DNA of 64,000 nt from Paracoccus maritimus (GTDB taxonomy: Bacteria > Pseudomonadota > Alphaproteobacteria > Rhodobacterales > Rhodobacteraceae): contig NZ_JANAVZ010000007.1 in assembly GCF_025195095.1 (NCBI RefSeq), forward strand, positions 1-64,000, in the 5' to 3' direction. The position numbers and the translations under genes were made by a program. The notes beneath the pieces were generated by a model that was not told the DNA's origin, did no database searches, and saw only the letters and a list, made by a program, of their open reading frames with translations. This document shows positions 9,210 through 17,305 of the stretch, piece by piece (position 1 is the first letter of the stretch; every line of letters begins with the position of its first letter).

Positions 9210-9569
9210 ATGACCAAGACACTGAACGCCGGTATCTCTGCCGCAGTTGCAGCCATCCTTGCACTGTCCAACGCTTCCGCGCAGGCCGCGCCGTATGTTT
9301 CCCACAGCGGGTTCGACCTATCCGCAGGTGGGGATGCTCAAGTCATCAAGGTTCGCCGCGGCCGCGGCGCCGACGACGGCGTGGGTCACGATGTGGGCGA
9401 CGACAAGGGCGGCCGACGTGGTGGGCGGGGTCGAGGTGCCGATGACGGTCCCGGTGGCGATCAAGGCGGTCGCAAGGGCGGAAAGGGTCGTGGCGCGGAT
9501 GACGGCCGCGGCGACGACCGCGGCGGGCATAAGGGCCGCGGCCGTGACCACGGACCCAATCATACCTGA
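9210..9569 (+). CDS. Secreted Gly/Arg/Asp-rich repeat protein
   Basis: 119 residues from the ATG at 9210; GGAGG nine bases upstream picks this start over an earlier in-frame one. A signal peptide (MTKTLNAGISAAVAAILALS to about ASAQA) precedes a short linker. Residues 47-119 are low-complexity, almost only Gly, Arg, Lys, Asp and His, with the heptad GRGADDG at 51-57, 74-80 and 93-99 separated by Gly/Asp/Lys runs. Dense alternation of basic residues and DD pairs suggests an unstructured exported polyampholyte that could bind metal or nucleic acid (inference). It is divergent from the two-component genes. No family recognised. Confidence 0.6.
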   Translation: MTKTLNAGISAAVAAILALSNASAQAAPYVSHSGFDLSAGGDAQVIKVRRGRGADDGVGHDVGDDKGGRRGGRGRGADDGPGGDQGGRKGGKGRGADDGRGDDRGGHKGRGRDHGPNHT

Positions 9570-9834
9570 AGTAAAGCAGGTCAGAGCAGCACGGCGCTGA
9601 CGGATTTATCCCGTTATGCACTGATGGCGGAGAGGGTGGCCCAAGTCCACAAGTCGCCTTAAGGCTTGCAAGGTCATGCGGATGCCATGGCCATGATGGA
9701 GTCGGCACATGGGTCTAAGTCCCTTTTGGACCCGGCCACCTTCGAGGCCGTGCGCGCGGATGACTGACTGGATCAAGGTCTGGGACGTGTCGTCCGACTG
9801 GTCATCCGCTGCCCGCAGACCAGCGTGTACCTGC

Positions 9835-10437
9835 CTAACGCAACACATAGTCGATTTGTGAGCCGTCCTCGGCCAGGAACCGCACATGGACCAGCGTGCT
9901 GCCTGCGAACCACAGTTCGCGGTTCAGATCGCCCGTCAACGCGTAATGCGTGGCCCGCACCGGGCCTGCGCCGGTGGTGACGGTTTCGGTGCCCAGATTC
10001 CTGACACTGATCCTGTCGGTGCTGCCGTCGATGGTGTTCAGCACCTGGGTCGCGCCGAGAATGTCTGCGTCCCACAGGCTGGCCGGGATCAGCGAGGTCG
10101 CGCGGACGCTGATCTTGTGGGGCGAGCCGTTGTCATCGGTCTGAGAGGTCAGCGCTGCCAGCTGCCCGCCGTGCCAGGTTTCCTTGCTGGACTGGCGGAA
10201 ACGATAGGCGCTGACGCCGATCACTGGAAGTTTCACCGAAACGTCTGTGGCGATATCGACCGTCAGGTCGTTGCCCGCACCGTGGAAGGTGACAACATAA
10301 TCGCCGATGTCGCGGCCATTGCGAATCACGTCGAATGCCAGCTTGCCTGATCGCGGAACGCTGGCAGAGGGGGCGGCCAAGGCGGGGCCGAAGGCGGTCA
10401 GCGTCAAGGCCAGCGCGGCCAGAAGTTTGCGTGTCAT
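9835..10437 (-). CDS. DUF6134-like secreted protein
   Basis: 200 residues from the ATG at 10437: GAGGG lies 6 nt upstream of this ATG, whereas the ATG at 10449 has no good site. Signal peptide MTRKLLAALALTLTAFGPALA. The mature part is a beta-rich domain (KLAFDVIRNGRDIGDYVVTF ... YRFRQSSKETWHGGQLAALTSQT ... HYALTGDLNRELWF ... FLAEDGSQIDYVLR) matching what I know as DUF6134, a periplasmic family that looks like a lipid- or metabolite-binding beta structure. It is the last gene of the 9.8-14.1 kb operon, so the pathway product may have an envelope-linked role. Confidence 0.7.
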   Translation of the reverse strand: MTRKLLAALALTLTAFGPALAAPSASVPRSGKLAFDVIRNGRDIGDYVVTFHGAGNDLTVDIATDVSVKLPVIGVSAYRFRQSSKETWHGGQLAALTSQTDDNGSPHKISVRATSLIPASLWDADILGATQVLNTIDGSTDRISVRNLGTETVTTGAGPVRATHYALTGDLNRELWFAGSTLVHVRFLAEDGSQIDYVLR

Positions 10438-10450
10438 TTGAGCCCTCATT

Positions 10451-11314
10451 TCAGATCATTCCCATGCCGATGAACAGGTTGCGGTTGGCGTCGGCGATAG
10501 CGCGGCGGCCATGCATGACGCGGGTGTTGTCCAGGATAGCGATGTCGCCGTCCTGCCAGTTGATCTCGTGCGTGACTTCCTCGGCCAGGGCGCGGATCCC
10601 CTCGACCTCAGCCGGAGTCACGTCGCTGCCGTCGGCCATGGCGTAGCGCGGCGGCTGATAATTATGCGACGGGCCGAGGACCGCGTTGGCAAAGCCGAGC
10701 GCCTCGCCCCCGAGGGCCGAGCCGCGCACCGGATCGACCGTCAGCCGGTAGGTCAGCGAACCGTCTTCATGAAGGCTAAAATCCTGACCCGGCACGGTGG
10801 CCTTGAACTGCAGCACGTGTTCCATCGTCACCTGGGAAGGGTCTGACAGGTCGGGATGTTCGTTCACGAGATAGCGTTTCCACAACGTCTCGGGCAAAAC
10901 GCGCTCGACCGTCATGGCCTGCGACCAGCGGGCCTTTTGCCTGTCATCGAACCGATCCCAGACGGCGCGACCGTCGCAGATCGTCGTCTGCGATCCCTCG
11001 AAGGCGGCGGTCTGCGCGAAGAATGTCACGATGTCGGGACAGCGCGGCGTGTTGCCGTTCTCGATATGCAGGCCGATTGGCCCCATACCCGCATCGACCA
11101 TCTGTGTGGTCGCGGTGGAGTGGTTGCGGGCCGGATCGAAGGTCACCCGCCGGCACAGAGTCGTCACAAGCGACGAGAAATCCTCCATGTCGGGGTCGAA
11201 GCCGCGCAGCAGTGTCCAGCCGTCGCGGGTCAGGTCGTCGCGAATGGTAGCCAGCAGGCCGGGATCGGTCAGACCAGCCGAATGGTCTCGGTGGCGCAGG
11301 ATGTTGTAGGTCAT
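10451..11314 (-). CDS. TauD/TfdA-family Fe(II)/2-oxoglutarate dioxygenase
   Basis: 287 residues covering one TauD/TfdA double-stranded beta-helix. The iron ligands appear as His83-x-Glu85 (GLHIENGNTP; Glu replaces the more common Asp) and a distal His268 in RVMHGRRAI, where Arg270/271 would hold 2-oxoglutarate. The substrate cannot be read from sequence. It sits 7 nt after the SDR gene and just before the DUF6134 gene, so it probably hydroxylates, desaturates or decarboxylates a product of the ligase/SDR steps. Confidence 0.85.
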   Translation of the reverse strand: MTYNILRHRDHSAGLTDPGLLATIRDDLTRDGWTLLRGFDPDMEDFSSLVTTLCRRVTFDPARNHSTATTQMVDAGMGPIGLHIENGNTPRCPDIVTFFAQTAAFEGSQTTICDGRAVWDRFDDRQKARWSQAMTVERVLPETLWKRYLVNEHPDLSDPSQVTMEHVLQFKATVPGQDFSLHEDGSLTYRLTVDPVRGSALGGEALGFANAVLGPSHNYQPPRYAMADGSDVTPAEVEGIRALAEEVTHEINWQDGDIAILDNTRVMHGRRAIADANRNLFIGMGMI

Positions 11315-11321
11315 AACGTCC

Positions 11322-12110
11322 TCATCTTTGGGAAATTTCGGGTTGCGCGGCGGTGACGACCGCCGGGTCGCGCGCCATCCTGATCAGCGCGCGGTCGATC
11401 AGCGTCGGGCGCAGGCGTTGCAGCGCGATGAACAGGCGTTCGCGCGTGGCGGGCAGCTGTCGGGGACGGCGCGCGGCGATGGCGCGCCAGGCGCGCGCGG
11501 CGACAGCGTCCGGAGAATCCAGCGCCATGGCCATTGGTCCGACAAGCGACTGGAACCCCTGCGCCGCATCGGTTCGCGTGCCGCGCGGGGCCAGGTGCGT
11601 GACGGCGATGCCGCGTGGGGCCAGCTCGCGCCGCAGCGCATCAGCCATCCCACGCAGCGCGAACTTCGATGCCGAATAGGCCACGAAATAGGGGAAAGCG
11701 ATCTCGCCGAAGACCGAACCGACCATGACGACCTGGCCCTTGCTAGAGGTCAGCGGGGCCAGCAAGTCGCGCGTCAGCGCGAGGGGCGCGGCCACGTTCA
11801 GTGCCAACAGCGCTGCGATATCGGCATCGCGAAGCCCCTCCAGCGCGCCTGCAGGAACGGTGCCGGCATTATGGATCAGGATGTCCAGTCCGGTATCGCG
11901 TGCCGCGTCGACAATGGCGGCGCGACCTTCCTGCGTTGTCACGTCGGCGGTCACGACAAGGGCATCGCGCAGCGTCTCTGCGACCCGGGCCAAGGGTTCG
12001 TGCCGACGGCCTACCAAGATGACCCTATATCCGTGACGGTCAGCCTCGACGGCCAGAGAGCGACCGATGCCCGTTCCTGCGCCGGTGATCAGGACGATGC
12101 GGCGCGTCAT
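11322..12110 (-). CDS. Short-chain dehydrogenase/reductase
   Basis: 262 residues from the ATG at 12110, which overlaps the ligase stop as ATGA; the frame extends far upstream but that part is only the shadow of the ligase gene. The Rossmann motif TGAGTGIG (about 10-17), HNAG, MVGSVFG and the active-site YSASK are all present, as in classical SDRs of the fatty-acyl/ketoacyl reductase type. NAD(P)-dependent oxidation or reduction of an acyl or amino-alcohol intermediate is the likely role. Confidence 0.88.
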   Translation of the reverse strand: MTRRIVLITGAGTGIGRSLAVEADRHGYRVILVGRRHEPLARVAETLRDALVVTADVTTQEGRAAIVDAARDTGLDILIHNAGTVPAGALEGLRDADIAALLALNVAAPLALTRDLLAPLTSSKGQVVMVGSVFGEIAFPYFVAYSASKFALRGMADALRRELAPRGIAVTHLAPRGTRTDAAQGFQSLVGPMAMALDSPDAVAARAWRAIAARRPRQLPATRERLFIALQRLRPTLIDRALIRMARDPAVVTAAQPEISQR

Positions 12111-13477
12111 GCCGCCACCTCCATGGTCAGCGGGATCTGCACGTCGGGGCGGGCCGCGATCAGGCGGGCGACCTGCCGGTCGGCGGTGCCCGAGGGCCGG
12201 ATCAGACCCGGCTCGCGCGGATCCGCGATGACCAGCGCATCGGGACGGGCATAGGCGGGCAGCCGTGCCAGCCTTGCGACCAGTGCTTTCATGTTTGGCG
12301 CGTTGATCGCGGCCAGGACCAGGACCAGCCGATCCTCGGGCATCAGAACCAGCGCCGCTGCAGGCAGCGAAGGATCGGCCAGAGCCTCGGCCTCTACCCA
12401 TTCGGGCGAGATGTTGCGTCCCGAGGCCCGCAGGATCATCGCGTCCCGCCGGCCCAGCACGGTCAGGCGACCTTCCTCGATCCGACCCAGATCTCCTGTG
12501 CGCCAAGGCCCCGAATGCGGTGAACGGTGCAGGTAGCCTGCCATCACGGTAGGGCCGTCGACGACGATCTCTTCGTCCTCGATGCGCAGGGAAGTTCCCT
12601 CCAGCGGCACCATTGCCGATCCTTCGGGCGCATCCAGCGGCGTCAGGGCCACGACCGAGCATGCTTCTGACAGGCCATAGCCCTCGGACACGGGCAGGCC
12701 CAGTGACCTCGCCTCGGCGATCAGCTCGGGCGAGATGGGGGCGCCGCCCACAGCAACATAACGCAGGCTGTTGGGCCGGGACGCGCCTGCACGCAGCGCC
12801 GCGACCCACATCGTCAGCTGGCGCGGAGCCAAGAGGGTGACGGTGGGGTGGACCTGATGCGCGATCTGCGCGAGCGCGCGTCCGTCGCCAGTGAAAAGCG
12901 CCGATGCGTCGGGCGGGCAAATCACTGTCGGCGCACCCGCCATGATCGGCAGAAAGATACCGCAGATCTGTTCCAGAAGCTGCGCCTGCGGCAAGGCCGA
13001 CAAGTAGCGGTCCTCGGGCCCCGCCGCCAGCACGCGTGACAGCCCCGTCACGGATGCTGTCAGCTGGCGGTCGCCCAGCAAGACCCCCTTGGGCTGCCCC
13101 GTCGTTCCCGAGGTATAGATCACCCGCTGGGCCCCGCCCGCATAGGACAGCGACAGGGGCTTTCCGGCCTGCGGCAGATGGTCGATCAGGGTCGCACCGG
13201 CATCCTGCAGCAAATGCGTGATCTGCCCGGTCGAAAAGAAGCCCGGCACGGGCACCACGCGGCAGCCAGCCAGCGTCGCCGCCAGGTCGCCGATGACATA
13301 GTCAAGTCCGGTCAGGCGCAGTCCCACGGTGCGGGGACCGGCTGCGAAACCGGCGGCGGCGCGCGCTACGGCCTGGGCCAGCGCCGACCAGGTCAGGCTG
13401 CGCTGGCCATCGGCGAAGGCCATGTTCTGCGGGCGTTCCGCCGCATTGCGGGCAAGTGCATCGAACACGGGTGTCAT
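12107..13477 (-). CDS. AMP-dependent synthetase/ligase (ANL family)
   Basis: 456 residues from the ATG at 13477, four bases into the upstream gene's end (ATGA). The P-loop-like motif YTSGTTGQPKG is at 121-131, the adenine-binding motif at GYGLSEA, and the hinge region at WRTGDLGRIEEGRLTVLGRRD. The protein is about 60-100 residues shorter than typical acyl-CoA ligases. At the A10 motif, where a catalytic Lys is normal, the sequence reads IRPSGTADRQ with no Lys, so it may adenylate poorly or only do the thioester-forming half of the cycle. It probably activates a fatty or amino acid for the neighbouring enzymes. Confidence 0.85.
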   Translation of the reverse strand: MTPVFDALARNAAERPQNMAFADGQRSLTWSALAQAVARAAAGFAAGPRTVGLRLTGLDYVIGDLAATLAGCRVVPVPGFFSTGQITHLLQDAGATLIDHLPQAGKPLSLSYAGGAQRVIYTSGTTGQPKGVLLGDRQLTASVTGLSRVLAAGPEDRYLSALPQAQLLEQICGIFLPIMAGAPTVICPPDASALFTGDGRALAQIAHQVHPTVTLLAPRQLTMWVAALRAGASRPNSLRYVAVGGAPISPELIAEARSLGLPVSEGYGLSEACSVVALTPLDAPEGSAMVPLEGTSLRIEDEEIVVDGPTVMAGYLHRSPHSGPWRTGDLGRIEEGRLTVLGRRDAMILRASGRNISPEWVEAEALADPSLPAAALVLMPEDRLVLVLAAINAPNMKALVARLARLPAYARPDALVIADPREPGLIRPSGTADRQVARLIAARPDVQIPLTMEVAA

Positions 13478-14058
13478 TCGGGATGAACCTCTTTCTGGCG
13501 TGAAGCCCTGCGCGGCAGGAACCGCAATGGTTCCGCGTGTTCCTGCAAGGCGCAGACCCAGGGGTTGGTATCGTAATAGCGGCCCCAGCTGGCTGCATCG
13601 GCCAACCTGTCGGGTCGTGCCGGCGCAAGGGCGAGTATGGGCACCCCCGTGCGGCGCAGCATGCGCAGCAGCGGAGCGGTGGCGGTGAACAGGCCCCAGC
13701 TCGCGCCCCGGCGACGCCCTTCGACGGTGATCGCCTCGATCAGCGGCATGGTGGCGGCGGGCGTCGGGCAAGCCATGGACACGACCTCGATCACATCGTC
13801 CGGCGCGACGGGGCTGCCCGAGAGGCGGGTCAACTCGTCGGCGACGGAATGATCAAGATAAGTCTGGCTGAAAAAGCCCTGCGCCGCGTCACGCAGCCCG
13901 ACCGCGCCCAGGATGTTTCCCTTAGCGCCGTGTGCCACCACCAGAGGCAGGGCGGGCAGCGTGATCTGCGCCCCATGAACGGCCATGAAATGCGTCTCGA
14001 TCATCGCCGCAGCGGCGTGCCAACCGGGTTCGCGCCAGTTCAGGATCTCAACATGCAT
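13474..14058 (-). CDS. Thermostable haemolysin-family protein
   Basis: 194 residues matching the T_hemolysin family as I know it: a short N-terminal acidic strand, FFSQTYLD, a VIEVVSMACPT strand, GRRRGASWGLFTATAPL and LLRMLRRTGVPILAL. Despite the name this family has a GNAT/acyl-homoserine-lactone-synthase-like layout and commonly sits next to an AMP ligase and an SDR, which fits an N-acyltransferase role better than a toxin. It is the first gene of the five-gene operon and is divergent from the OmpR-type regulator at 14258, 199 nt away. Confidence 0.75.
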   Translation of the reverse strand: MHVEILNWREPGWHAAAAMIETHFMAVHGAQITLPALPLVVAHGAKGNILGAVGLRDAAQGFFSQTYLDHSVADELTRLSGSPVAPDDVIEVVSMACPTPAATMPLIEAITVEGRRRGASWGLFTATAPLLRMLRRTGVPILALAPARPDRLADAASWGRYYDTNPWVCALQEHAEPLRFLPRRASRQKEVHPE

Positions 14059-14257
14059 GATGACCGCCTGTGGCGCTGCCTGATGGAAAAGTCGTCATGG
14101 GTATCACCTGCTATCTGCTCTTTGGGCCAGAAATCCCGCCAAGCTTTCGGCAAGCTTACAATCGGCGGTCTGTGTCTCACGTTCATGTGAGGTGCAATTT
14201 GCGTTGATCCGTCGTCCGACCTGCTTCATCAGTTGGCCAGCGTGACGGGAGAGTGTG

Positions 14258-14911
14258 ATGCGGGTGCTGATGGTAGAGGACGAGGCTGACATCGCGGACG
14301 CGCTGGGGCGATTCCTTCGGGCAGAAGGCCATGCAGTCGATCACGCGCCGGATCTTGCCACCGCCGAGGCCGCGTTGGATGTCGCTGAATTCGATGCGAT
14401 TCTTCTGGACCTTGCTTTGCCCGATGGGTCTGGACTGACGCTGCTGCGGGAACAGCGGCGGCGCGGAAACCGTGTTCCCGTCGTCATTGCGACCGCCCGC
14501 GACCAGATATCTGAACGGATCGCGGGACTCGATGCCGGGGGAGACGATTATGTCGTGAAGCCCTATGATCTGGGCGAGGTCGCGGCCCGGTTGCGGGCGC
14601 ATGGTCGCCGCGCCTCGGGCGACCCTGCCACCGAAAGCTGGTTGGGACCGCTGCGCATCGACCGGGCGGGAGCGCGGCTTTTTCGCGACGATCACGAGAT
14701 CCGCCTGACATCGCGCGAATGGGCGCTGTTCGACGCGCTTCTGTCCGCACGCGGCAGAGTGTTGTCCAAGCAGGTGCTGGAGGAACGTCTCTATGCTTTC
14801 GACGATTCGGTCGAGGGGAATGCCGTCGAGGTCTACGTCTCGCGCTTGCGTGCGAAGCTGGGCGCAAGCGTGATCCAGACACGGCGCGGGCTTGGATACC
14901 TGATCCCGTGA
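14258..14911 (+). CDS. OmpR-family response regulator (QseB/PmrA-like)
   Basis: 217 residues from the ATG at 14258 (GGGAGAG upstream; a GTG three bases earlier is possible). Receiver domain with Glu7-Asp8, phospho-acceptor Asp51 (ILLDLALPDG), and Lys in VVKPYD; C-terminal winged helix with LTSREWALFDALL, RVLSKQVLEERLY, VEVYVSRLRAKLG and TRRGLGYLI. It is coupled to the sensor gene (GTGA overlap). Being divergent from the haemolysin-family operon and near the PepSY/cytochrome genes, both are plausible targets. Confidence 0.93.
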   Translation: MRVLMVEDEADIADALGRFLRAEGHAVDHAPDLATAEAALDVAEFDAILLDLALPDGSGLTLLREQRRRGNRVPVVIATARDQISERIAGLDAGGDDYVVKPYDLGEVAARLRAHGRRASGDPATESWLGPLRIDRAGARLFRDDHEIRLTSREWALFDALLSARGRVLSKQVLEERLYAFDDSVEGNAVEVYVSRLRAKLGASVIQTRRGLGYLIP

Positions 14912-16140
14912 CGCGGCAATGGTCCCTTCGTCGGCGGCTGGTGCGGCGCGTGGTGCTGGGCGCCTGCCTTGCATGGCTTGCCGGCGTCGGACTGGCCGCG
15001 TTGGTCGTCGCCCACGAGATGTCCGAACTGATGGACGACACATTGGGCAACTCGGCAAGAATGTCTCTGTCGCTCTACAAGGGCGCCGGGCATGTGGGTG
15101 CGCTGGTGCATGGGGATGGCGCGATACGCATCATCGATGGTGGTGCGATAGTCACCGACGCGCCCTGGACCCCGGTGGAACAGGATGGTGGTCAGGATCT
15201 GCCGGGTTGGCGCGTTTTCCGGCTTTCGGATCCCGAGGATGATATTGTTGTCGAGGTCGGTCAAAGCAGCGAATGGCGTCAGGATGAGCTTGCCGAAAGT
15301 CTTGGCTGGCTTGTCGCGCTGATGCTACCGGTTCTGCTCGCGACCCTGATCGCGGCGCGGGGCGCCGTCGCCTCGGCGCTCCGTCCAGCCACACGGCTGG
15401 CGATGATGCTGCGCGGACGGTCTGCGCGCGACCTGTCGCCGGTCAATGCGCCTGATCTGCCTGCCGAGCTGGCGCCCATCCCGCACGCTTTGAACGGCTA
15501 TCTGGACGACATTCGCACCCGCATCGAAGCCGAACGTCAGTTCGCCACCAACGCCGCGCACGAGTTGCGCACCCCTATCGCGGCGGCCTCCGGGCAGGCG
15601 CAGTTGATCGCTGCGGGACTTGCCGACCCGGCGGCCGCAGGCCGCCTGGCCGCAGCGCTTGGTCGGATGGGTCATCTGGTGGACCGTTTGCTGCAATTGT
15701 CGCGGGCAGAGGCGGGCTCGATGGGGGCGGGACCTTGCGACCTCGTGCGTGTGGCGCGCATGGTGATCGCTGAGAGCGACCTGCCGGTTCACTTCGACGA
15801 TGCCGAAACCTCCGAAGCGATCGTTGCCGTCGATCCGGATGCCTTGGCGTTGATTCTGCGCAACCTGTTGCGGAACGCCGCAGACCATGGCGTCGGTGAT
15901 CTGCGCATGGTGCTGTCGATGGGACCGGTTGTCACCGTGTCGAATGCCGTCCGTCCGGGCGCCCTCTTTCGGCATGCCACGTTCGACAAGTCCGCCAGCT
16001 CCTCCGGGGCCGGTCTGGGATTGGCAATCGTGGCCCGCGTCGCCGAAACGCAAGGTATCGGCATCGAATACGTCATCGAATCGCACCGGGCACTGGTCCG
16101 TGTCAGCTTTCCGGATCGGTCCGGCAGCCGCCGGGACTGA
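14908..16140 (+). CDS. Sensor histidine kinase (QseC-like)
   Basis: 410 residues from a GTG at 14908 that overlaps the regulator stop. Transmembrane segments at about 13-35 and 132-153 flank a periplasmic region of about 95 residues. HisKA phospho-acceptor His218 in FATNAAHELRTPIAA, N-box LRNLLRNAADHG, and a short C-terminal ATPase with GAGLGLAIVARVAE. A clear HAMP linker is not obvious. Partner of the OmpR-type regulator. Confidence 0.92.
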   Translation: MTRQWSLRRRLVRRVVLGACLAWLAGVGLAALVVAHEMSELMDDTLGNSARMSLSLYKGAGHVGALVHGDGAIRIIDGGAIVTDAPWTPVEQDGGQDLPGWRVFRLSDPEDDIVVEVGQSSEWRQDELAESLGWLVALMLPVLLATLIAARGAVASALRPATRLAMMLRGRSARDLSPVNAPDLPAELAPIPHALNGYLDDIRTRIEAERQFATNAAHELRTPIAAASGQAQLIAAGLADPAAAGRLAAALGRMGHLVDRLLQLSRAEAGSMGAGPCDLVRVARMVIAESDLPVHFDDAETSEAIVAVDPDALALILRNLLRNAADHGVGDLRMVLSMGPVVTVSNAVRPGALFRHATFDKSASSSGAGLGLAIVARVAETQGIGIEYVIESHRALVRVSFPDRSGSRRD

Positions 16141-16217
16141 ACTGCTGGCGCGGAGGGCTTGGCCCCGGCCGCCAAAGCGACAAGGTCACGGCTTCGGACC
16201 TCTCAGTGGCGGCACTT

Positions 16218-16728
16218 TCAAGACCACGGACGCTTGAATCCGGTCAGTATCGAAAGAACAAGGTTCTCTTGGTGGCGAAGGCTTTCGACGATCACGCCGG
16301 AAACATGCAGGGCCACGAGGATCAGGATCGACGTTGCCAGAAGCTCATGGGCCTCCTCCATGGCGTCTGAACCCCAGAACATGTCGGTGGTCTGTAGCCA
16401 TCCGGTGACGGCGCTGCCTTTCACGTTCAGCAGCAGCGCAACGATCATCGCGCCGTCGGCGGGGTTGTGGCCCAGATAGCGCTGCTCGCGCCGCTGTCGC
16501 AGGTCGCCCAGATAATGCAGGACGGCACGCGGACCGCGCACGAAATCGACGAAGCGCGCATGGAGGGGCCACACCAGCCGGGCCGCAATCAAGGCTGCAT
16601 GGCGTATCCCATGCGTTCATGCAGCGCCTTGGGACCGTCCGAGGTCAGCCAGTTCCGGCGATCAGACCGATCAGGCTCCAGTGAAACAACCGGACGAATA
16701 CATCCCAGACCTTGATCCTTTCAGTCAT
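16218..16728 (-). pseudogene. Cytochrome b561-type membrane protein, frameshifted
   Basis: Reading from the ATG at 16728 the first frame gives MTERIKVWDVFVRLFHWSLI, a typical di-haem cytochrome b561 start with the first haem-ligand His. The frame is lost after LIAG, continues in a second frame as NWLTSDGPKALHERMGYA (second ligand region), and shifts again near 16605 to AALIAARLVWPLHARF, running to the stop at 16218 with EEAHELLAT and VALHVSGV. Two frame changes break a gene that would otherwise be about 170 residues with four helices. It overlaps the PepSY stop by 8 nt and was its operon partner. Sequencing error is the alternative. Confidence 0.7.
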
Positions 16729-16984
16729 CTGAACCGACGGCCTCAAAGGTGGCTGGATCGAAAAAGATCTCGACGCGTTTGCCGGCCTCGTCATGGCCAT
16801 AGACCTCGTAGCAGCCATCCTCGGTCTTGACGTTGTTGATGGTCCAGCCCTTGGCTGCCAGCGCAGCCTTCAGATCTTCGACCGGGCGCCAGTCGGACTG
16901 CGGCACGTTGCAGCGTTCACTTGCAAGTGCGGGCACGGCCAGGGTCGTCATCAGGACAAGGGCGGGGATTAGAATAGATCGCAT
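16721..16984 (-). CDS. PepSY-domain periplasmic protein
   Basis: 87 residues from the ATG at 16984 (GGAGA eight bases upstream); the frame starts further upstream but a signal peptide begins here (MRSILIPALVLMTTLAVPAL). One PepSY domain follows: DWRPVEDLKAALAAKGWTI, VKTEDGCYEVYGHDEAGK, VEIFFDPATFEAV. Genes of this type often travel with a b561 cytochrome and a QseBC-like pair, exactly as here. Two Cys (ERCNV, DGCYE) could form a disulfide. A link to membrane redox or metal stress is inferred from context. Confidence 0.82.
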   Translation of the reverse strand: MRSILIPALVLMTTLAVPALASERCNVPQSDWRPVEDLKAALAAKGWTINNVKTEDGCYEVYGHDEAGKRVEIFFDPATFEAVGSDD

Positions 16985-17305
16985 GGGTGTCTCCATCATC
17001 TGCGTTTCGATGAACGGTGCATGCATGTTGAAGCTTTCAGAAAGCTTGCAGGCGCAGAGCAGCAATTCCACCACCGATGTTCGGCTCGTTAACGTCGGTG
17101 TCGCGGATCTTTCCTCGGGTAGTTATGCGCCTTTCTGGCATGTCTCTTGGCAAATCCCCGATTGGAAATTCAGCGAGCCAAGTTTCTTTTGCCTTTTGAC
17201 TGTTCGCGTCGTGTCGAAAAAAGGTGCTTTTGCGAATCCGTCTTGCACCACTGAGGTGGTCCAGCCCTTTGGATCGTTTATCCGGCATCACGGAGGACGA
17301 GGACG

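Noticed and set aside
11322..12920. SDR frame extended to 532 codons
   Set aside because: Residues upstream of the ATG at 12110 are Arg/Pro/Gly shadow of the ligase; the ATGA overlap at 12110-12107 gives the natural start.
13474..14058. A true haemolysin toxin
   Set aside because: No signal peptide or pore-forming feature; family layout and operon partners fit a biosynthetic acyltransferase-like protein better.
17221..17305. IS3 left terminal inverted repeat (TGAGGTGGTCCAGC near 17250)
   Set aside because: It looks like an IS3 end but no matching inverted copy was found near 18412, so the boundary is not claimed.
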